A DNA stretch of 64,000 nt. Origin: an uncultured Bacteroidales bacterium (GTDB lineage Bacteria > Bacteroidota > Bacteroidia > Bacteroidales > Bacteroidaceae). Numbering within the stretch: the first letter of the stretch is position 1; each line of letters opens with the position of its first letter. Shown piece by piece: positions 24,112 through 32,995 of the stretch. Made by a program: the position numbers and the translations under genes. Where the stretch lies: positions 180,535 through 244,534 of the forward strand of contig CACYYM010000005.1 in NCBI GenBank assembly GCA_902778625.1. Reading direction: 5' to 3'. The notes below the pieces were generated by a model. The model saw only the letters and a program-made list of their open reading frames with translations. It was not told where the DNA came from and ran no database searches.

Positions 24112-26427
24112 ATGAAACGACATCTCTTTCTTGCATCGCTCCTGGCATGCACTTTAGTTTCGATGGCTCAGGCCTCGAAGTCCCTCCTCCAGTATGTAGA
24201 GCCCCGTATCGGAACGGCTCATTGCCGCGCTTTCCACTTCGCCCCGGGCTCCATGCCCTTCGGAATGGCCAAGCCCGGCCCGTCAACCAACGGCTCGCTC
24301 GGCAATGCCGACGGCTGGCAAGCTACCGGCTACGACTATCGCGACACGTCCATCGAGGGCTTCGTCTGCACCCACGAGTTCCAGGTGGGCGGCATTACCG
24401 TTGCTCCTTCTACAGGCCAGTTGCGCACCATCCCCGGTCTTCCCGACGGCACAGGCCCCAAGGGCTACCGCTCTACCTTCAGTCATGAGGAAGAATATGC
24501 TACAGCGGGCTATTATCAGGTCATGCTCAAGGACTACGGCATCAATGCCGAGGTGACGGCAACCCAGCGCGTCGCCTACCTTCGCTTCACGTTCCCCGAG
24601 TCCTCGTCCGCGCATCTCATCTTCGACATCGGTCATCAACAGGGCGAGAGCGGCAAGGTGAAGGACTCGGAGGTGTGGATTAACGAGGACGGCACCGTCG
24701 AGGGATACGTCATCACACGCCCGGAATACATCAAGAAATACCAGCCGAATGCCGACCAGCGCATTTATTTCTCGGCTGTCGTGGACAAGAAAGCAAACTC
24801 CCACGGCACCTTCAACGGCGAGGAGGTCCACGAGAACCAGACCTACGCGCATGGCCTCGGAGCAGGTGCCTACCTTAATTATAATACGAAGAAGGGCGAG
24901 CAGATAACGGCAAAGGTCGGCATCAGCTACACTTCTGTGCAGAACGCCCGCATTAACCTCAAGGCAGAGGCAACAGGAACAACGTTCGACCAGGTCAAAG
25001 CCGCCTCGGAGATGATTTGGGGGGAAGCCCTCGGACGCATCCGCGTGGAAGGCAAGAACGAGGAAGACCTCAAGAAGTTCTACACAGGCCTCTACCATGC
25101 GTTGCTCGGCAGAGGCGTGATGAGCGACGTGAACGGCGCGTATCCCAAGCACGACGGCACCATCGGACAAGTGCCTGTGGAGCATGGAGCACCGAAACAT
25201 CACATGTTCAATACCGACGCGATGTGGGGCGGACAATGGAACCTGACACAACTTTGGGCGCTCGCTTACCCGGAGCATCTCTCGGAGTTCGTCTCTTCGA
25301 CGCTTCAGGAATACAAGGATTGTGGCTGGCTTGCCGATGGTCTTGCCAACTCGAAATACGTCTCGGGCGTCGGCACAAACCAGCTGCCGCTGATGATTGA
25401 TGCGGCTTATCAGTGCGGCATCCGCGACTTCGACCTCGACCTCGCTTACGAAGCTTGCCTGAAGAACGAGATGGACGGTAACCATCGACCAGAAGGTGCC
25501 GGCAAGGACGATACCGCCGACTTCGTGGAGCTTGGCTACGCCCCCCACAAGAACCTCGGCGAACGAGGCGAGGACTTCTACTTCTCCGGCTCACACACCC
25601 TCGAATACGCCTTCTCGGCCTACGCCACAGCCATGCTTGGAAAGAGTCTCGGCAAGACGCAAGACTATGATAAACTGATGTGGATGTCAAAGGGCTGGGA
25701 GCGCATCTTTGACGAGAAGACAGGCTACATGCATCCGCGTCTGAAGAATGGCGACTTCATCGCAAACTTCGACCCAATGCAGGTGTGGCGCGGCTTCCAG
25801 GAAGGCAACGCCGTGCAATACACCTTCTATGTGCCCCACACACCCGAGGAGCTCATAAAGAAAGTGGGAAAAGACGAGTTCAACAAGCGCCTGAACGACA
25901 TCTTCACGGCCTCGCAGCCCCAAATCTTCTCGGGCGGCAAGGAGATTGACGCCTTCGCAGGACTCCGCACCTACTACAATCAGGGCAATCAGCCCTGCCT
26001 CCACATCTCGTGGCTCTTCAACCATAGCGGCCGGCCCGACCTCTCCCAGAAATGGGTTCGTGCTATTTGCGACGAGTTCTACGGCACCGACGGCATCCAC
26101 GGCTACGGCTACGGGCAGGATGAAGACCAGGGACAGCTGGGCGCGTGGTACGTTATGTCCTCTATCGGCTTGTTTGCCGTCGATGGACTCACCTCGCCAG
26201 AACCAGCTTTCTCTATCGGCAGCCCCATCTTCGACAAGGTCGTCATCAAGCTCAACAAGCAGTACTACAAGGGCGACGAGTTCGTCATCACCACTAAGAA
26301 CAACTCGAAGAAGAACGTCTATATCCAGCCATCGAAGCTCATCAACGGCAAGAAGAGCACCGCAGGCAGCATCAAGTTTTCAGACGTCACCAATGGCGGC
26401 ACACTCAACCTGACGATGAAGAAATAA
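24112..26427 (+). CDS. GH92 family alpha-mannosidase, divergent member
   Basis: A 771-residue exported family 92 glycosidase. The ATG at 24112 gives a clean signal peptide (MKRHLFLASLLACTL to ASK); the frame extends upstream over the promoter, which is not coding. Family signatures include YVEPRIGTAHCRAFHFAPGS, GTAPF-like SMPFGMAKPGP, TDAMWGGQWNLTQLWALAYP and GNQPCLHISWLFNHSG. The usual GNDDxGQMSAWY hallmark reads GQDEDQGQLGAWYVMSSIG here, and the N-terminal GTDGHGH-type segment is altered, so linkage specificity may differ from the enzyme at 8.1-10.4 kb. It has its own promoter and a strong terminator. Confidence 0.88.
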   Translation: MKRHLFLASLLACTLVSMAQASKSLLQYVEPRIGTAHCRAFHFAPGSMPFGMAKPGPSTNGSLGNADGWQATGYDYRDTSIEGFVCTHEFQVGGITVAPSTGQLRTIPGLPDGTGPKGYRSTFSHEEEYATAGYYQVMLKDYGINAEVTATQRVAYLRFTFPESSSAHLIFDIGHQQGESGKVKDSEVWINEDGTVEGYVITRPEYIKKYQPNADQRIYFSAVVDKKANSHGTFNGEEVHENQTYAHGLGAGAYLNYNTKKGEQITAKVGISYTSVQNARINLKAEATGTTFDQVKAASEMIWGEALGRIRVEGKNEEDLKKFYTGLYHALLGRGVMSDVNGAYPKHDGTIGQVPVEHGAPKHHMFNTDAMWGGQWNLTQLWALAYPEHLSEFVSSTLQEYKDCGWLADGLANSKYVSGVGTNQLPLMIDAAYQCGIRDFDLDLAYEACLKNEMDGNHRPEGAGKDDTADFVELGYAPHKNLGERGEDFYFSGSHTLEYAFSAYATAMLGKSLGKTQDYDKLMWMSKGWERIFDEKTGYMHPRLKNGDFIANFDPMQVWRGFQEGNAVQYTFYVPHTPEELIKKVGKDEFNKRLNDIFTASQPQIFSGGKEIDAFAGLRTYYNQGNQPCLHISWLFNHSGRPDLSQKWVRAICDEFYGTDGIHGYGYGQDEDQGQLGAWYVMSSIGLFAVDGLTSPEPAFSIGSPIFDKVVIKLNKQYYKGDEFVITTKNNSKKNVYIQPSKLINGKKSTAGSIKFSDVTNGGTLNLTMKK

Positions 26428-26438
26428 AGCCCAGAAGG

Positions 26439-26480
26439 ACAAACAAGCCCCGCAAATATACACTTGCGGGGCTTGTTTGT
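26439..26480. terminator. Bidirectional intrinsic terminator
   Basis: Perfect 17-bp inverted repeat (26439-26455 and 26464-26480, core AAGCCCCGCAA) with an 8-nt loop, between the convergent GH92 and outer membrane factor genes. Confidence 0.85.
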
Positions 26481-26544
26481 CTCCAATACTTCTTCTTTCC
26501 TTCGTGATGACGTCACAAATTGTGACAGGATGCTTCAGCTGTTG

Positions 26545-27918
26545 TTACTCAACTCCGCCACCAAGGGCCTGGTAGAGGTTGATGGTGGCTGTGATGGCAT
26601 CCATGCGGTTGCTGATCTGGCTCATCTGGGCAGTGAGCAGGGAGTTCTGTGCAGTGATGACGTTCAGGTAGTTCGTGCCGGTGTTCTGATAGAGCTTCTG
26701 CGTGGCGTCGAGTGCCTTGCTTAATGCCTCGACTTGCTTATCGATGAGTCCCTGCATTAAGCGAGCCACATAGATATCGTCCATTGCGAGATTCACTTCG
26801 TTGCCCGCTTTGATGACGGCCTGCTGAAAGTTGTTCGAGGCAATCTCGAGCTCAGCTTGTGATATCTTGTACTGGGCACGAATGCGTCCGTTCTCAAAGA
26901 GAGGCTGGGTAAGTGTTCCGATGGCTTGGCCGATGAATACGCCAGGGTTGACGACACCACCTGCAAGGTTGGTGAATTGGCCTGTTGCCGAGAGGTTGAG
27001 CTGCGGGAAGAAGCTGCTCAGGGCGATGTTTTTGTCGTAGAAGGCTGTTGCGAGTTTGTACTCTGCATCACGAACGTCAGGACGGCGGTCGAGGATGGTT
27101 ATGGGTAAACCTGTGCTGCAAATGGCAGGAGCTTGGAACGATGCCAACGAGTTCCTGTCAATGTGGAATTGCGTCTCTCCAAGCAACGTGGCAAGTGCAT
27201 TCTCGAAGGCATGAATGTTGTTGTCGATAGATACGACCGATGTCTGTATGCTGTAGTAGGTTGCCTCGATGCTTGCAACGGCTGCCATGTTGCTCTGTCC
27301 GGCATTCATGAGCTGCTGTTGCATCTTGAGATACTTGCCCCAGTTCTCTTCCGTTTGTTTGGTCAGGAGTCGCTGCTCGTCGAGCATGCAGAGGTTGTAG
27401 TACATCGAAGCGATGCTTGCCACGAGCTGTGCCTGAATGGCTTGCTTGGCATTGCGAAGCTGTTCGCGACTCACCTCGGCCTTCTTCTTGTTGTTGCGCA
27501 GCGAACCGATGCTGCCCACCTGCCAACTCATGGAGACGGGTAGGGAGTAAGTCTTGCTGGCAGTATAGTCGTTACGGTTCCAGGGGTCCCAAGTCTGGCT
27601 GACAGTTCCATTTGGCTTGAAGTAGAAGCTGGGAATATAAGCAAGCTTAGCGCACTTCAGGGCATAGTCGGCCTCCTTGATGCGCAGGTCGGCGTTCTTC
27701 ATGTCGCTGTTCTGCAGACCTTTCTCGATGAGTGCCTGCAGCTTCGGGTCGGTGAAGATGTCGCGCCAGCGGAGGTCGCCAAGGCTGTTGTCGCCAGCGG
27801 TCTGCATGTCGCCATAGATGCCGTCGGTGATGATGTCGGCCGGACGCTCATAGTTCTTGTAAAGCTGGCAGGAGCTCAACAACGTTACTGCCAATACTAT
27901 AGGAAATAACTTTTTCAT
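26545..27918 (-). CDS. RND efflux outer membrane factor (NodT/OprM family lipoprotein)
   Basis: TolC-like channel that lets substrates pass the outer membrane. The 457-residue protein has a lipobox (VTLLSSCQ), then NYERPADI and DLRWRDIFTDPKLQALIEKGL, typical for the NodT family. Two copies of the repeated helix pairs follow, with ILDRRPDVRDAEYKLATAFY and LTQPLFENGRIRAQYKIS, both conserved in OprM. It is the last gene of a three-gene operon behind adaptor and pump genes, with a 31-bp gap. Confidence 0.93.
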   Translation of the reverse strand: MKKLFPIVLAVTLLSSCQLYKNYERPADIITDGIYGDMQTAGDNSLGDLRWRDIFTDPKLQALIEKGLQNSDMKNADLRIKEADYALKCAKLAYIPSFYFKPNGTVSQTWDPWNRNDYTASKTYSLPVSMSWQVGSIGSLRNNKKKAEVSREQLRNAKQAIQAQLVASIASMYYNLCMLDEQRLLTKQTEENWGKYLKMQQQLMNAGQSNMAAVASIEATYYSIQTSVVSIDNNIHAFENALATLLGETQFHIDRNSLASFQAPAICSTGLPITILDRRPDVRDAEYKLATAFYDKNIALSSFFPQLNLSATGQFTNLAGGVVNPGVFIGQAIGTLTQPLFENGRIRAQYKISQAELEIASNNFQQAVIKAGNEVNLAMDDIYVARLMQGLIDKQVEALSKALDATQKLYQNTGTNYLNVITAQNSLLTAQMSQISNRMDAITATINLYQALGGGVE

Positions 27919-27949
27919 AGTTTCATCCTTTATCTTTAATCTTTAATCC

Positions 27950-30900
27950 TTAATCCTTTACTGCTTCTTGCTTCTCTCTTTGCGAACGCTCGCGCTCCTT
28001 GAGGAACTGCTGGTCGGCCTCTTCGTGCATGACGGGACGAATCTTCTCCTGCAGGAACTCGAAGATGATGAAGAAGAGGGGCACGGTGAAGAGGATAGCA
28101 AGTGTGCCCACAGTCATACCGCCAATTACACCAATGCCGATGGTGCGGTTGCCGTTGGCGCCGGCTCCTGTGGCAAAGACGAGGGGTATCATGCCGAATA
28201 TCATGGTCAGCACCGTCATGAGGATAGGACGCAGACGTGCTTCAGCAGCAGCAAAGGCGGCTTCCACGATGCCCATGCCTTTGCGGCGACGCTCCAGCGC
28301 GAACTCCGTAATCAGGATGGCCGTCTTGGCAAGCAAGCCAATCAGCATGATGACACCCGTCTGCAGGTAGATGTTGTTCTCAATCTGTCCCATGAAGAGC
28401 ATGCGACCTATCGGAGCGGCCTGCCCGTTCATGGTTATCGTCCAGTTGAAGCCTGTGTTCCACAGCCAAGCAAAGCCGTAGGTTCCCATCAAGCCTGCAG
28501 GAACAGAGAAGATGACGGCGAAGGGGATGAGGAAGCTTTCGTAGAGACAACTCAGGATGAGGAAAATGAGAATGACGCAGATGGCGTAGGTGAGGTACGT
28601 GTCGTAGCTTCCGATGGTTCCTGCCTCCTCACGAGCCATGCCGCCATACTCGTAGCTGTAGCCTTCGGGGAACACTTCCTTATGCACCTTCTCGATGACC
28701 TTCATCACCTCCGTGTTGCTGACGCCCGTGTTGGCTGTCACGTTGACAGAGATTGAACTGAACAGGTTGAAGCGGTTGTCAATCTCAGGACCAAGAACGG
28801 GCGTCAGTTTTACGAACTGGCTCAAGGGAGCCATCTGCCCGTTGTTGCGGATGAACATGTTGCTGAGGTCGCTCTCCGTCGTTCTGCTTTGCGGATTGCT
28901 CTGCAGCATGACACGATAAACCTTCGAGAACTGGTTCATGTTGCTGACGTACGAACCGCCGCAATAGCTTGCCAAGGCGCTCAGCACAGCGGCTGGCGAG
29001 ATGCCTGCACGCTTACATTGGGCGGCATCGACCTCCACCTGGAACTGCGGGAAGTTGCGCTCGTAGGTCGTGATGCAACGGCCCACTTCGGGATGCTCGC
29101 TCAGCTCTGCGATGAACTTCTTGGTGTAGTCGAAGAAGAGCGCCTTGTCGGCAATACCCGTCTTGTCCTGCAACTGAAGCTCGATAGAGCCCATGCCGTA
29201 GCCGGGAATCATGCCAGGCTCGAAGACGAAGCATTGAGCCTCGGGTATCTCCTTCAGCAGACGGGCGTTGAGCTTCGCGTTTGCCACCATCGTGCTCGAA
29301 CTCATCATGTTGTCGAGCGGGTGGTAGTTCAGGAGAGCAAGGGCTGCTAAAGCTGTAATGATGCCAAGCGCCAAAGCCTTCTTGCCAATGTGCTTCCGCT
29401 TGATGATGCCTCTGATGAAGACTATCAAGGCTATGATGAAAGCCAGAAGGGCAAGCGTAGCAATGCCGAAACCGATGCCGTATTGGCGTTCGCCCCAAGG
29501 CTTCATTCGGATAACCGACATGCCGTAGCTGGTGCCTTGGCCCGACATGAAGCCGTAGCCTGCCACCTTTGTGTAGTCCTTCACCTCGGGCACTTCCTCG
29601 ATAATCTTCTGCGCCTTGTTCATCACGCTGTATGTCGAGGCCACATTTGAGCCGGGAACGGCGCTCACGTTCATCATGCAAACGCCCTGGTCTTCACTCG
29701 GAACGAGTCCGCCAGGCAGGTGACTTGCGAAGAAGAGCATGCCGACAACGGCTACTGCCAGAGCGCCGAAGCAAACGTAGAACCTTACTTTACGCGAAAC
29801 CATGCGGCGAAGGACGTTCGCATATTTCTCCATCATGGCTGTATAGGTCGCTTCGTAGGCAAGGCGGGTGCGATAGTTGATGGCTCCGAAGAAGCCTTTG
29901 CGACGCTCCTCGCTTGCCGGGCGCATCATCATGGCACAGAGCGCGGGGCAGAGCACAAGGGCGCTGACGCAGGACAGACCAACGGCCGTGGCCAGCGTTA
30001 AGCCGAATTGCGTATAGAAGATGCCAGCTGTGCCGCCAGTGAAGCTGACGGGAATGAACACCGCCATGAAGACGAAGGTACAGGAAATGACGGCCATCGT
30101 CACGTCGCTCATAGCGTCCTTGGTCGCTTCGTACGGACTTGTGTAGCCCGCATCGAATTTCGCCTGCACGGCTTCCACGACGACAATGGCGTCGTCCACC
30201 ACCGTACCGATGGCAAGCACGAGGGCAAAGAGCGTCAGCAAGTTAAGCGTAAAGCCAGCCATGGAAAGGCAGGCGAACGTGCCTACCAGCGATACTATAA
30301 TAGATATGGAGGGGATGAGGGTCGCCTTGAAGTCTTGCAGGAAGAAGTATACCACGAGCACCACCAAGAGGATGGCAACAAGCAGGGTCTCTTCTACGTT
30401 CGCGATGGATGCCAAAAGGAAGTCGTTGCTCGACATCATCTTGACGAACTTCATGCCTTTGGGCAGGTCTTTGCTCAACTCTTCCAGTTTGGCGCTGACG
30501 CGGTCGTTTGTCTCTTTCGCATTCGCACCTGCAAGCTGGAAGCAGAGGAACGTGACGCCCGGATGTCCGTTTGCTTCGCCGTGGAAGGCGTAGCTGACAG
30601 CACCAAGCTCCACGTCGGCGATGTCCTTGAGCCGAAGCAGGGTGCCGTCCGGATTGGCGCGTATCACGATGTCCTCGAACTCAGAGATTTCCTTCAGACG
30701 TCCTTTGTACTTCAGGGTGTATTGATAGTAGTTCTCGATGCCGTCGCCATGCGTGCCGTTCACGGGCTTCTCGCCCAGCTGTCCGGCTGGCGACTCCAGG
30801 TTCTGCTCTGCCAAAGCATTCGTGATGTCGGTGGGAATGACGTCGTACTGCGCCATCAACTCCGGTTTCATCCAGATGCGCAGCGAGTATGTGCCGCCAA

Positions 30901-31435
30901 GCAGCATGACGTCGCCCACGCCCTCTACGCGCTTGATTTGCGGAATGACGTTGATGTCGAGGTAGTTCGAGATGAAGTCCTCGTCGTACTTGCCGTCCTC
31001 GCTGCACAGCGCGTCAATCTGCAGGAAAGACGTCTGGCGCTTCATGGTCTGCACACCAACCCTTGTCACATCGGAGGGCAGCAAGCCTTGCGCCCTCGAA
31101 ACGCGGTTCTGCACGTTGACCGCTGCCATGTCGGGGTCTGTGCCTTGCTTGAAGATGACGTTAATGGTGGCAGAACCTGCGTTGGTGGCCGTACTGCTCA
31201 TGTACAACATGTTCTCTACGCCATTGATAGCCTCTTCAAGGGGCTGGATGACGGCGTTCATCACGGCATCCGCACTTGCACCCGTGTAGGTAGTATAAAC
31301 GCTTACCGTTGGCGGAGCGATGTCGGGATACTGCTCTAAAGGCAGTGAAGAGAACGATATGGCGCCGACCAAAAGAATCATGATGGCTATCGAGATGGCC
31401 ATCACAGGTCGCTTGATGAAGATGTTACCTTTCAT
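27950..31435 (-). CDS. RND efflux pump (HAE1/AcrB family) with an extra membrane insert
   Basis: Inner membrane proton-driven exporter of toxic hydrophobic or amphiphilic compounds. The N-terminal FIKRPVMAISIAIMILLVGA, the DDAIVVVEAVQA motif in helix 4 with its Asp pair, and FVFMAVFIPVSFTGG are intact. It has 1161 residues, about 100 more than AcrB. The excess includes an insert near residues 648-718, between the strand ending MKPWGERQ and the helix starting NAKLNARLLKEIPEA, in the second periplasmic loop. It holds two strongly hydrophobic stretches (GIATLALLAFIIALIVF and ALGIITALAALALLN) separated by a basic RGIIKRKHIGKK, which looks like a membrane hairpin. The C-terminus is charged. Substrates are unknown. 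Confidence 0.93.
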   Translation of the reverse strand: MKGNIFIKRPVMAISIAIMILLVGAISFSSLPLEQYPDIAPPTVSVYTTYTGASADAVMNAVIQPLEEAINGVENMLYMSSTATNAGSATINVIFKQGTDPDMAAVNVQNRVSRAQGLLPSDVTRVGVQTMKRQTSFLQIDALCSEDGKYDEDFISNYLDINVIPQIKRVEGVGDVMLLGGTYSLRIWMKPELMAQYDVIPTDITNALAEQNLESPAGQLGEKPVNGTHGDGIENYYQYTLKYKGRLKEISEFEDIVIRANPDGTLLRLKDIADVELGAVSYAFHGEANGHPGVTFLCFQLAGANAKETNDRVSAKLEELSKDLPKGMKFVKMMSSNDFLLASIANVEETLLVAILLVVLVVYFFLQDFKATLIPSISIIVSLVGTFACLSMAGFTLNLLTLFALVLAIGTVVDDAIVVVEAVQAKFDAGYTSPYEATKDAMSDVTMAVISCTFVFMAVFIPVSFTGGTAGIFYTQFGLTLATAVGLSCVSALVLCPALCAMMMRPASEERRKGFFGAINYRTRLAYEATYTAMMEKYANVLRRMVSRKVRFYVCFGALAVAVVGMLFFASHLPGGLVPSEDQGVCMMNVSAVPGSNVASTYSVMNKAQKIIEEVPEVKDYTKVAGYGFMSGQGTSYGMSVIRMKPWGERQYGIGFGIATLALLAFIIALIVFIRGIIKRKHIGKKALALGIITALAALALLNYHPLDNMMSSSTMVANAKLNARLLKEIPEAQCFVFEPGMIPGYGMGSIELQLQDKTGIADKALFFDYTKKFIAELSEHPEVGRCITTYERNFPQFQVEVDAAQCKRAGISPAAVLSALASYCGGSYVSNMNQFSKVYRVMLQSNPQSRTTESDLSNMFIRNNGQMAPLSQFVKLTPVLGPEIDNRFNLFSSISVNVTANTGVSNTEVMKVIEKVHKEVFPEGYSYEYGGMAREEAGTIGSYDTYLTYAICVILIFLILSCLYESFLIPFAVIFSVPAGLMGTYGFAWLWNTGFNWTITMNGQAAPIGRMLFMGQIENNIYLQTGVIMLIGLLAKTAILITEFALERRRKGMGIVEAAFAAAEARLRPILMTVLTMIFGMIPLVFATGAGANGNRTIGIGVIGGMTVGTLAILFTVPLFFIIFEFLQEKIRPVMHEEADQQFLKERERSQREKQEAVKD

Positions 31436-31586
31436 TGCTATGTCTTAATTAAGAGTTAAGAATTAAGAGTTTGTCTTTTGTGTTTCCTCATTCTTAATTC
31501 TTGACTTCGTCGAGACTGCCTCTGCTCGGCAAGTTCAAGCAAGCTTAAACCTTGCTCTCGCTTAATCGCAGCCTTCTTTTTAATTC
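31436..31586. other. Spacer between pump and adaptor genes with inverted repeats
   Basis: A 150-bp gap unusual for a tight operon. It holds AAGAATTAAGA-type repeats that are partly inverted (near 31450-31470 and 31490-31505, again near 31578) around a mixed stretch. No coding frame or promoter is convincing. Confidence 0.5.
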
Positions 31587-32708
31587 TTAATTTTCTTTAT
31601 TTGGCTTTATGTCCTGTCCGTCTCTGAGCATACCTGCACCTTCCGATACGATGATGTCGCCGACCTTCAGACCGTCCTTTATCACATAATCCTTGCCGTT
31701 AGAGATGGGTTCGGTCTCGACAAGTTGCTCGTGAGCAATGTTGTCCTTATCCACGATATACACCTTGAACTTGTCCTGCATCTGTACAGTAGCTGTTGCA
31801 GGAATGACAATTTTGTCCTTGAAGACTGTCGGAATCACAACATAGCCGGTGCTGCCGCTCAGCAGGAGCTTGTCGGGATTGTCGAAGACCGCACGAACCT
31901 GAACTGTTCCGGTGCTGCGATCAACCACGCCACTCACGCTTTCCACCTTGCCTTTGTACGGATATTCGCTTCCATCGACGAGGAGCAGCGTCACATCAGG
32001 CATTCCGCCAATGGCAGCTTCCTTGCTTCCGCTCTCGCGCGTCATGTTGAGCAATTGTGCTTCACTAATGGAGAAATAGACATACATCTGTGTGTTGTCG
32101 CTGACTGTCGTGAGCGGTTGAGCCATATTGCTGCTTACCAAAGCACCCTGACGATAGGGGAGGGTGCCGACGACGCCGTTGGCGGGACTCTTCACGACGG
32201 TGTAGCTGAGGCTGTTTCGAGCGTTAACGACTTGCGCGTTGGCTTGAGCAACCTGTGCCTTAGCGCTTAATAAAGTGTTGTGAGCCGTTTGAAGTTCTAC
32301 ATCACTGATAATCTGATCGTCGAAAAGCTTCTTTTTGCTGTCGTAGTTCAACTGGGCTGTTGCGAGACTTGCATTTGCTGCTTCCTGTGATGCGATAGCT
32401 GTATTCAGGGCTGCCTGATAGGGAACTTGGTCGATGATGAACAGTGTTTGACCTTTCACGACCTTCTGTCCTTCCGTAACACACAGTTTCCAAAGGGTAC
32501 CGCTCACTTGCGGATAGACTTCGATATCCTGCCTACCGCGAATGGTAGCGCTGTACTTAGTGGTCATAGTCACGTCCTTAGTGGCGACCTTCATCGTTTC
32601 AAAGTTAGCGGAAGGCATTTGTTGTTGCGTTTGTTTACCGCCACAACTGCACAGAAAAGCTAATGCCATCAGGGGCAAAGCCACAATAAGAGTTGATTTC
32701 TGTCTCAT
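31587..32708 (-). CDS. RND efflux periplasmic adaptor (AcrA/MexA type)
   Basis: Membrane fusion protein linking pump and outer membrane channel. The 373-residue lipoprotein has lipobox ALAFLCSCG, then a barrel-sandwich lipoyl domain (RGRQDIEVYPQVSGTLWKL, KVVKGQTLFIIDQVPYQAAL), an alpha-hairpin coiled coil at about 95-155, and the second lipoyl half VVKSPANGVVGTLPYRQGAL. First gene of the adaptor-pump-channel operon. An exact -7 box lies upstream. Confidence 0.94.
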   Translation of the reverse strand: MRQKSTLIVALPLMALAFLCSCGGKQTQQQMPSANFETMKVATKDVTMTTKYSATIRGRQDIEVYPQVSGTLWKLCVTEGQKVVKGQTLFIIDQVPYQAALNTAIASQEAANASLATAQLNYDSKKKLFDDQIISDVELQTAHNTLLSAKAQVAQANAQVVNARNSLSYTVVKSPANGVVGTLPYRQGALVSSNMAQPLTTVSDNTQMYVYFSISEAQLLNMTRESGSKEAAIGGMPDVTLLLVDGSEYPYKGKVESVSGVVDRSTGTVQVRAVFDNPDKLLLSGSTGYVVIPTVFKDKIVIPATATVQMQDKFKVYIVDKDNIAHEQLVETEPISNGKDYVIKDGLKVGDIIVSEGAGMLRDGQDIKPNKEN

Positions 32709-32892
32709 AAAGTATGTAGTCTTGTTATTTTAACCTAAAAAAAAACACGCGGCAAAGGTACAAAAAAAATATGAAATAGAGCACATTGCTGTGTTCAAAA
32801 TGGCATACAGAATTGTTCAATATGTCCTAACTTAGCGTTTTTTTTAAGATATTTTAATGCTTGATGCTTCCAAATATCAAAGGAAGCGGAAG
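32709..32892. other. Intergenic AT-rich stretch
   Basis: Contains the start region of the adaptor operon and a long A+T-rich stretch with no gene. The AT-rich 22-bp array follows. Confidence 0.5.
32753..32760 (-). promoter_or_regulatory. -7 box of the RND efflux operon
   Basis: TACCTTTG on the minus strand, 44 bp upstream of the adaptor ATG. The -33 position is AT-rich and does not match TTTG well. Confidence 0.5.
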
Positions 32893-32995
32893 AAAACTTA
32901 ACGTGTTAAGTTTGTCATTTTAACGTGTTAAAAAATTATTTTAACGTGTTAAGTTGTCTGACTTAACGTGGTGAGTTTTTCAACTCTCCGTGGTG
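32893..32995. repeat. AT-rich 22-bp tandem array (five units)
   Basis: GTG of each unit at 32903, 32925, 32946, 32968 and 32990 (spacing 22, 21, 22, 22). The first four cores read TTAACGTGTTAA or TTAACGTGGTGA and the last CTCCGTGGTG. The final unit overlaps the 3' end of the TPR gene and codes for its last residues. Confidence 0.9.

Noticed and set aside
30008..31339. Long frame of 443 codons opposite the RND pump gene
   Set aside because: Shadow of a clear AcrB-type protein.
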